DNA of 64,000 nt from Reyranella sp. (GTDB lineage: Bacteria > Pseudomonadota > Alphaproteobacteria > Reyranellales > Reyranellaceae). Shown one piece after another: positions 60,508 through 64,000 of the stretch; the stretch's first letter is position 1; every line of letters begins with the position of its first letter. The stretch is from contig NZ_SCUT01000050.1 of the NCBI RefSeq assembly GCF_004297265.1, positions 62,001-126,000 on the forward strand, written 5' to 3'. Below the pieces are notes generated by a model. That model was given only the letters and a program-made list of their open reading frames with translations. It made no database searches and was not told where the DNA came from. The translations under genes and the position numbers were made by a program.

Positions 60508-62153
60508 CCGTCACGCCCATCCTCCAGGTCGACGATCTCGCCATCGCCTACAAGACCGGCGATCGCGAACAGCGGGTCGTGCACGGCGTCTCCTTCAGCG
60601 TTGCGCCCGGCGAGGTCGTGGCGCTGGTGGGCGAGTCCGGCTCCGGCAAGACCACGACGGCGCAGGCGACGCTCGGCCTGCTGGCCGGCAACGGCCGGGT
60701 CGAGAGCGGCATCATCCGCCTCAACGGCACCGACATCACGAAGTGGTCGCAGAAGCGGCTGGATTCGATCCGCGGTGCCGTGGTCAGCCTGATTCCGCAG
60801 GATCCCGGCAGCTCGCTCAATCCCGTGCGTACCATCGGCTCGCAGCTCGCCGAAGTGCTGCAGATCCACCGGCGCGGCGACCGCAAGGCGATCCAGGCGC
60901 GAGTCATCGAGCTGCTGGAACGGGTCGGCCTGACGCCCGCCGAGATGCGCGCCAGGCAGTATCCGCACGAACTGTCGGGCGGCATGAAGCAGCGCGTGCT
61001 GATCGCCATCGCCGTGGCACTCAAGCCGGCACTGATCGTGGCCGACGAGCCGACCAGCGCACTCGACGTTACGGTACAGCGCCGCATCCTCGACCTGATC
61101 GATGAGCTGCGCCGCGAGAGCGGCACGGCAGTCCTGCTGGTGACGCACGATCTCGGCGTCGCCGCCGACCGCGCCGACCGCCTCGTCGTGCTGCAGCACG
61201 GCCGCATCCAGGAACAGGGAGCCGTGAAGAACGTCCTGGCCGCTCCGCGCAGCGCCTACACGCGGCGCCTGCTGGCCGACGCGCCTTCGCTCGGCAAGCC
61301 GCGGCCGGTCCGGCCAGGCGTCGACACACAGGACTTCGCCATCGAGGTCGAGGGCCTCACCCACGATTTCCCGGTGACCGGCGGCGAGGCCGGGTCGTTC
61401 CGCGCGGTCGACAATGTATCGTTCAAGGTCCGGCGCGGCACGACACACGCGATCGTGGGCGAATCGGGCTCGGGCAAGACCACGGCCATCCGCAGTATCG
61501 TCGGCTTCATCAAGCCCACGGCCGGCCGCATCCTGGTCGACGGCGTCGATCTCACGACCCTGAAGGGTGAGAAGCTGCGGCAGTTCCGCAAGCACATCCA
61601 GCTCGTCTATCAGAACCCCTACGGTTCGCTCGATCCGCGCCAGACCATCGCGCGCATCGTCGAGGAGCCGCTGCTCAACTTCGAGCCGATCCCGGCCGCC
61701 GACCGCGCCCGCAAGGTGCGCGACATGCTGGCCCGCGTCGGCCTTTCGGAGAATTTTCTCGAACGCCATCCGCGTGCCCTGTCGGGCGGTCAGCGGCAGC
61801 GCGTCGCCATCGCCCGCGCCCTCGTGCTCGATCCGAGGGTGCTGGTGCTCGACGAAGCCGTCTCGGCGCTCGACGTCACGGTGCAGGCGCAGATCCTGTC
61901 GCTGCTCGACGAGCTGCAGAAGACGCTGGGCCTCACCTACCTGTTTGTCTCGCACGACCTCGCGGTGGTGCGGCAGATCTCCGACACGGTGTCGGTCATG
62001 CACAAGGGAAGGCAGGTCGATGGCGGTCCGATCGAGACCGTCTTCGGCCGCCCCGACAGCGCCTATACGCGCGAATTGATCGAAGCCATTCCCGGCCGCG
62101 GCCTTCCGGTCCTTGCCGTTCCACCTGAACTTCCCCCAAGGTTGAGCCCATGA
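60504..62153 (+). CDS. Fused two-domain ABC ATPase (DppD-DppF type)
   Basis: A 549-residue protein carrying both nucleotide-binding domains that Dpp systems often encode as two genes. NBD1: Walker A GESGSGKTTT near 43-52, signature LSGGMKQR, Walker B LIVADEPTSALD, HDLG. NBD2: Walker A GESGSGKTTA near 317, Q-loop LVYQNPYGSLDPRQ, signature LSGGQRQR, Walker B VLVLDEAVSALD, SHDLAVV. Both sites look complete. The fusion fixes 1:1 stoichiometry. ATG 60504 overlaps the permease stop and the stop overlaps the luciferase-like gene, tying the transporter to that enzyme. Confidence 0.94.
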   Translation: MTVTPILQVDDLAIAYKTGDREQRVVHGVSFSVAPGEVVALVGESGSGKTTTAQATLGLLAGNGRVESGIIRLNGTDITKWSQKRLDSIRGAVVSLIPQDPGSSLNPVRTIGSQLAEVLQIHRRGDRKAIQARVIELLERVGLTPAEMRARQYPHELSGGMKQRVLIAIAVALKPALIVADEPTSALDVTVQRRILDLIDELRRESGTAVLLVTHDLGVAADRADRLVVLQHGRIQEQGAVKNVLAAPRSAYTRRLLADAPSLGKPRPVRPGVDTQDFAIEVEGLTHDFPVTGGEAGSFRAVDNVSFKVRRGTTHAIVGESGSGKTTAIRSIVGFIKPTAGRILVDGVDLTTLKGEKLRQFRKHIQLVYQNPYGSLDPRQTIARIVEEPLLNFEPIPAADRARKVRDMLARVGLSENFLERHPRALSGGQRQRVAIARALVLDPRVLVLDEAVSALDVTVQAQILSLLDELQKTLGLTYLFVSHDLAVVRQISDTVSVMHKGRQVDGGPIETVFGRPDSAYTRELIEAIPGRGLPVLAVPPELPPRLSP

Positions 62154-63184
62154 CGACGTTTCCGATCAAGCGACTCGGTTTCTTCACCCGCCTGCTCGAC
62201 CAGGTGGACGCGGCCGAACGGTACCGCCTCGCCACCGAGCAGATCCGGCACGCCGAGACGCATGGTTTCGATTCAGCCTGGATCGCCCAGCATCATTTCC
62301 ACGAGGGCGAAGGCGGCTTGCCCGCCCCCTTCGTGTTCCTGGCCCATGCCGCGGCCCATACGTCGCGCATCCGCCTCGGCACCGGCATCGTCACGCTGCC
62401 GTTGGAATTGCCGATCCGCGTCGCCGAGGATGCCGTCGTCACCGACCTGATGAGCGGTGGCCGCCTCGAAGTCGGTGTCGGGCCGGGCGGCAATCTCACG
62501 GCCTTCACCGCCTTCGGCCTCGACAGCGACCGGCGCCATGCGCTGTTCGACGACAATCTCGCCCTGCTGAAGACGGCGTGGTCCGGAGGCGCGCTGCCCG
62601 GCGGCGACAAGCTCTATCCATCGAGCCCGACCCTGGTCGACCGCATCTGGCAGGCGACCTTCACCGTGTCGGGCGCACGCCGGGCCGGACTGGCCGGCGA
62701 CGGGCTGATGCTGTCGCGCACCCAGCCGCGCTCGCCCGAGGCGCCGAAGGCGTCCCTCGCGGACATCCAGAATCCGATGCTCGACGCCTATCTCGAGGCG
62801 CTGCCCAAGGGCGTCGAGCCGCGCATCCTCGCCTCGCGCACCATCTTCGTGGCCGACGACCACAAGGAGGCGATGCGCCTCGCCGAGATCGGCCTGTCGC
62901 GCATGCGCCATCGGCTGGCGGCCACGGGCAACTTCAGCTCAGGCAGCCTGGTGGGCGACCTGATCGCGGCGATGGACGTGCATATCGGCACCCCGGACGA
63001 GGTGATCGCCTCGCTGCAGGCCGACTCCACCCTGCAGCGTTCGACCGATCTCACCATGCAGGTTCACTCGATCGATCCGCCGCACCCGTATATCCTGCGC
63101 TCGATCGAGCTGTTCGCCGAGAAGGTTGCGCCCGCATTGGGCTGGGCGCCCGAAGTCAAAGCGGGGACGAGACAAGTCGCATGA
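62150..63184 (+). CDS. Luciferase-like FMN-dependent monooxygenase (KPN_01858-type)
   Basis: A 344-residue bacterial-luciferase-fold oxidoreductase. Motifs: LGFFTRLLDQ, HAETHGFDSAWIAQHHFHEGEGG, SRIRLGTGIVTLPLELPIRVAEDA, DLMSGGRLEVGVGPGG. By context with the peptide ABC transporter and CMD-domain gene it corresponds to the family described as KPN_01858 (TIGR04027). It would need FMNH2 from a reductase elsewhere. The start overlaps the ATPase stop (ATGA) and its stop overlaps the CMD gene. The imported peptide or amino-acid derivative is the inferred substrate. Confidence 0.88.
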   Translation: MTTFPIKRLGFFTRLLDQVDAAERYRLATEQIRHAETHGFDSAWIAQHHFHEGEGGLPAPFVFLAHAAAHTSRIRLGTGIVTLPLELPIRVAEDAVVTDLMSGGRLEVGVGPGGNLTAFTAFGLDSDRRHALFDDNLALLKTAWSGGALPGGDKLYPSSPTLVDRIWQATFTVSGARRAGLAGDGLMLSRTQPRSPEAPKASLADIQNPMLDAYLEALPKGVEPRILASRTIFVADDHKEAMRLAEIGLSRMRHRLAATGNFSSGSLVGDLIAAMDVHIGTPDEVIASLQADSTLQRSTDLTMQVHSIDPPHPYILRSIELFAEKVAPALGWAPEVKAGTRQVA

Positions 63185-63756
63185 CCGATGTGATCGACAG
63201 CCTGGTGGGAATTTCACCAGGCTCAAAGCTGGACGCGATCCGCGCCCAGCGCTCCGAGGCGCGCAAGCACGCGCAGGCGAGCTACACCTCGCTGTTCGAG
63301 CCGAAGGACCGGGGCGGCGTCAGCACCGACGAGCGCCATGCCGTCGCGTCGTTCGTCGCCGGCCTGCACGGCGAGCCGAAAACGGATGCCTACTATGCGG
63401 CCAAGCTCCCCGCCAATCTGCGCACAGCCATCGCGACCGAAGTTTCGGCCGCGAAGACCAAGGGTCCCTACGGCCACTTTCCCAAGGGCCCGCTCTCGGT
63501 CGAGGACGCGCCGGGCCCGACCTGGAAGGTAAGCGATGCCGGACGTGCCGCACTGGGAGCGCGTCTCACGGCCGCCTTCGAGCACACGCACATGCTGGTG
63601 TTCCATCCACGCGATGCGTCGGCCGCGTCGCTGCAGTCGCTGCTCGACGCCGGCTGGTCGACCGACGACATCGTGACCGTCTCCCAGCTCGTCTCCTTCC
63701 TGTCCTACCAGATCCGGGTCGTGGCCGGCCTGGGCGTCCTCGCGAGCACCCTATGA
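63181..63756 (+). CDS. CMD (carboxymuconolactone decarboxylase) domain protein (Avi_7170-type)
   Basis: A 191-residue all-helical AhpD/CMD-fold protein. The N-terminal half is family-specific (DAIRAQRSEARKHAQASYTSLF, VASFVAGLHGEP), then AFEHTHMLVFHPRDASAASLQSLLDAGWSTDDIVTVSQLVSFLSYQIRVV, which carries the CMD helices; the usual CxxC pair is absent and a His (FEHTHML) occupies the region. It matches by context the Avi_7170 family (TIGR04029), which accompanies the next gene. It overlaps both neighbours by four bases (ATGA). Confidence 0.85.
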   Translation: MTDVIDSLVGISPGSKLDAIRAQRSEARKHAQASYTSLFEPKDRGGVSTDERHAVASFVAGLHGEPKTDAYYAAKLPANLRTAIATEVSAAKTKGPYGHFPKGPLSVEDAPGPTWKVSDAGRAALGARLTAAFEHTHMLVFHPRDASAASLQSLLDAGWSTDDIVTVSQLVSFLSYQIRVVAGLGVLASTL

Positions 63757-64000
63757 GCACCGACAAGACCCTGACGCCGCCGCCGCACACCGAGCCGGTG
63801 GTCTTCACCCGCGACATGCTCGACTGGCTGCCCTGGCTGGAGCCGATGGCCGAAGCCGACATGACCGAGCACCACATCAGGAGCCTGGTCGATGCGGCGC
63901 GCGTGAAGTCGCCGTACTTCCGGCTGCTGGCGCGCGATCCCGACGTGCTGGAGGCCCGCACGCGAACCGACAAGGACATCTTCTACAATCCCGAGGCCGG
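63753..64000 (+). CDS. Alkylhydroperoxidase (AhpD) domain protein, Avi_7169-type, N-terminal part
   Basis: The first 82 codons of a gene cut by the right edge. It starts at ATG 63753, overlapping the stop of the CMD gene. The visible part reads VVFTRDMLDWLPWLEPM, ADMTEHHIRSLVDAAR and SPYFRLLARDPDVL, which is AhpD/peroxidase-related N-terminal sequence. Position after the CMD gene fits the Avi_7169 family (TIGR04030). The catalytic region lies beyond the window. Confidence 0.8.
   Translation, partial: MSTDKTLTPPPHTEPVVFTRDMLDWLPWLEPMAEADMTEHHIRSLVDAARVKSPYFRLLARDPDVLEARTRTDKDIFYNPEA

Noticed and set aside
1..64000. CRISPR array, rRNA or tRNA genes, prophage or transposase
   Set aside because: No spaced short direct repeats, no rRNA-like or cloverleaf sequence and no mobile-element proteins were seen; intergenic gaps are mostly under 200 bases.

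Overview
This is a GC-rich, densely coded window from an alphaproteobacterium. The soil/aquatic Rhodospirillales-Hyphomicrobiales border (a Reyranella-like lineage) fits best. That placement is inferred from gene content: ornithine decarboxylase plus homospermidine synthase, a bacterial ceramide operon, FecI/FecR/TonB iron signalling, many ABC importers, and palindromic repeats of the alphaproteobacterial type. No rRNA, tRNA, CRISPR array, integrase or transposase was seen.

Layout. 1-12.9 kb is a signalling island: a frameshifted PAS-rich hybrid kinase running off the left edge, three stand-alone receivers, a receiver-MarR fusion, a periplasmic ClpP-like protein, a Cache-PAS histidine kinase followed by a low-molecular-weight phosphatase homologue lacking its catalytic cysteine, and a second hybrid kinase paralogous to the first. 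13.2-17.8 kb is a TonB receptor / FecR / FecI cassette bracketed by direct copies of the 3' end of homospermidine synthase. 17.6-20.7 kb is polyamine synthesis (ornithine decarboxylase, then homospermidine synthase). The decarboxylase has a ~400-base leader with a well-placed upstream small ORF and tandem hairpins. 20.7-28.4 kb is a seven-gene minus-strand operon for ceramide (sphingolipid) synthesis: acyl-ACP synthetase, CerR, ACP, serine palmitoyltransferase, a metallophosphoesterase, the GNAT-type ceramide synthase and an MFS transporter.

28.5-31.6 kb carries argD, argF and hslO on the plus strand. 31.7-38.1 kb is a CUT1-type ABC importer with a TauD-like dioxygenase and a LysR regulator, with a palindromic LysR-type box between the last two. 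After a small orphan gene come an SDR and a zinc alcohol dehydrogenase (38.7-40.6 kb). 40.7-47.6 kb holds the transglutaminase-DUF2126 / circularly permuted ATP-grasp-alpha-E / transglutaminase trio, a conserved but poorly understood peptide system. 47.7-51.8 kb is a small catabolic group (PEP-mutase-family lyase, MFS transporter, acyl-CoA-dehydrogenase-like flavin monooxygenase, VOC protein) bracketed by two copies of one palindromic repeat. An alpha/beta hydrolase and a ketopantoate-reductase-family enzyme follow.

55-57 kb has an Lrp regulator divergent from an E. coli-type argininosuccinate synthase. From 57 kb to the right edge is an operon of dipeptide-type ABC transporter, luciferase-like monooxygenase, CMD-domain protein and the start of an AhpD-like protein, a recurrent gene set of unknown substrate.

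Coordination is mostly by operon. Many junctions are ATGA, GTGA or TGATG overlaps, implying translational coupling. Ornithine links several parts: argF consumes it and argD makes its acetylated precursor, while the decarboxylase diverts it to putrescine and, through Hss, homospermidine.
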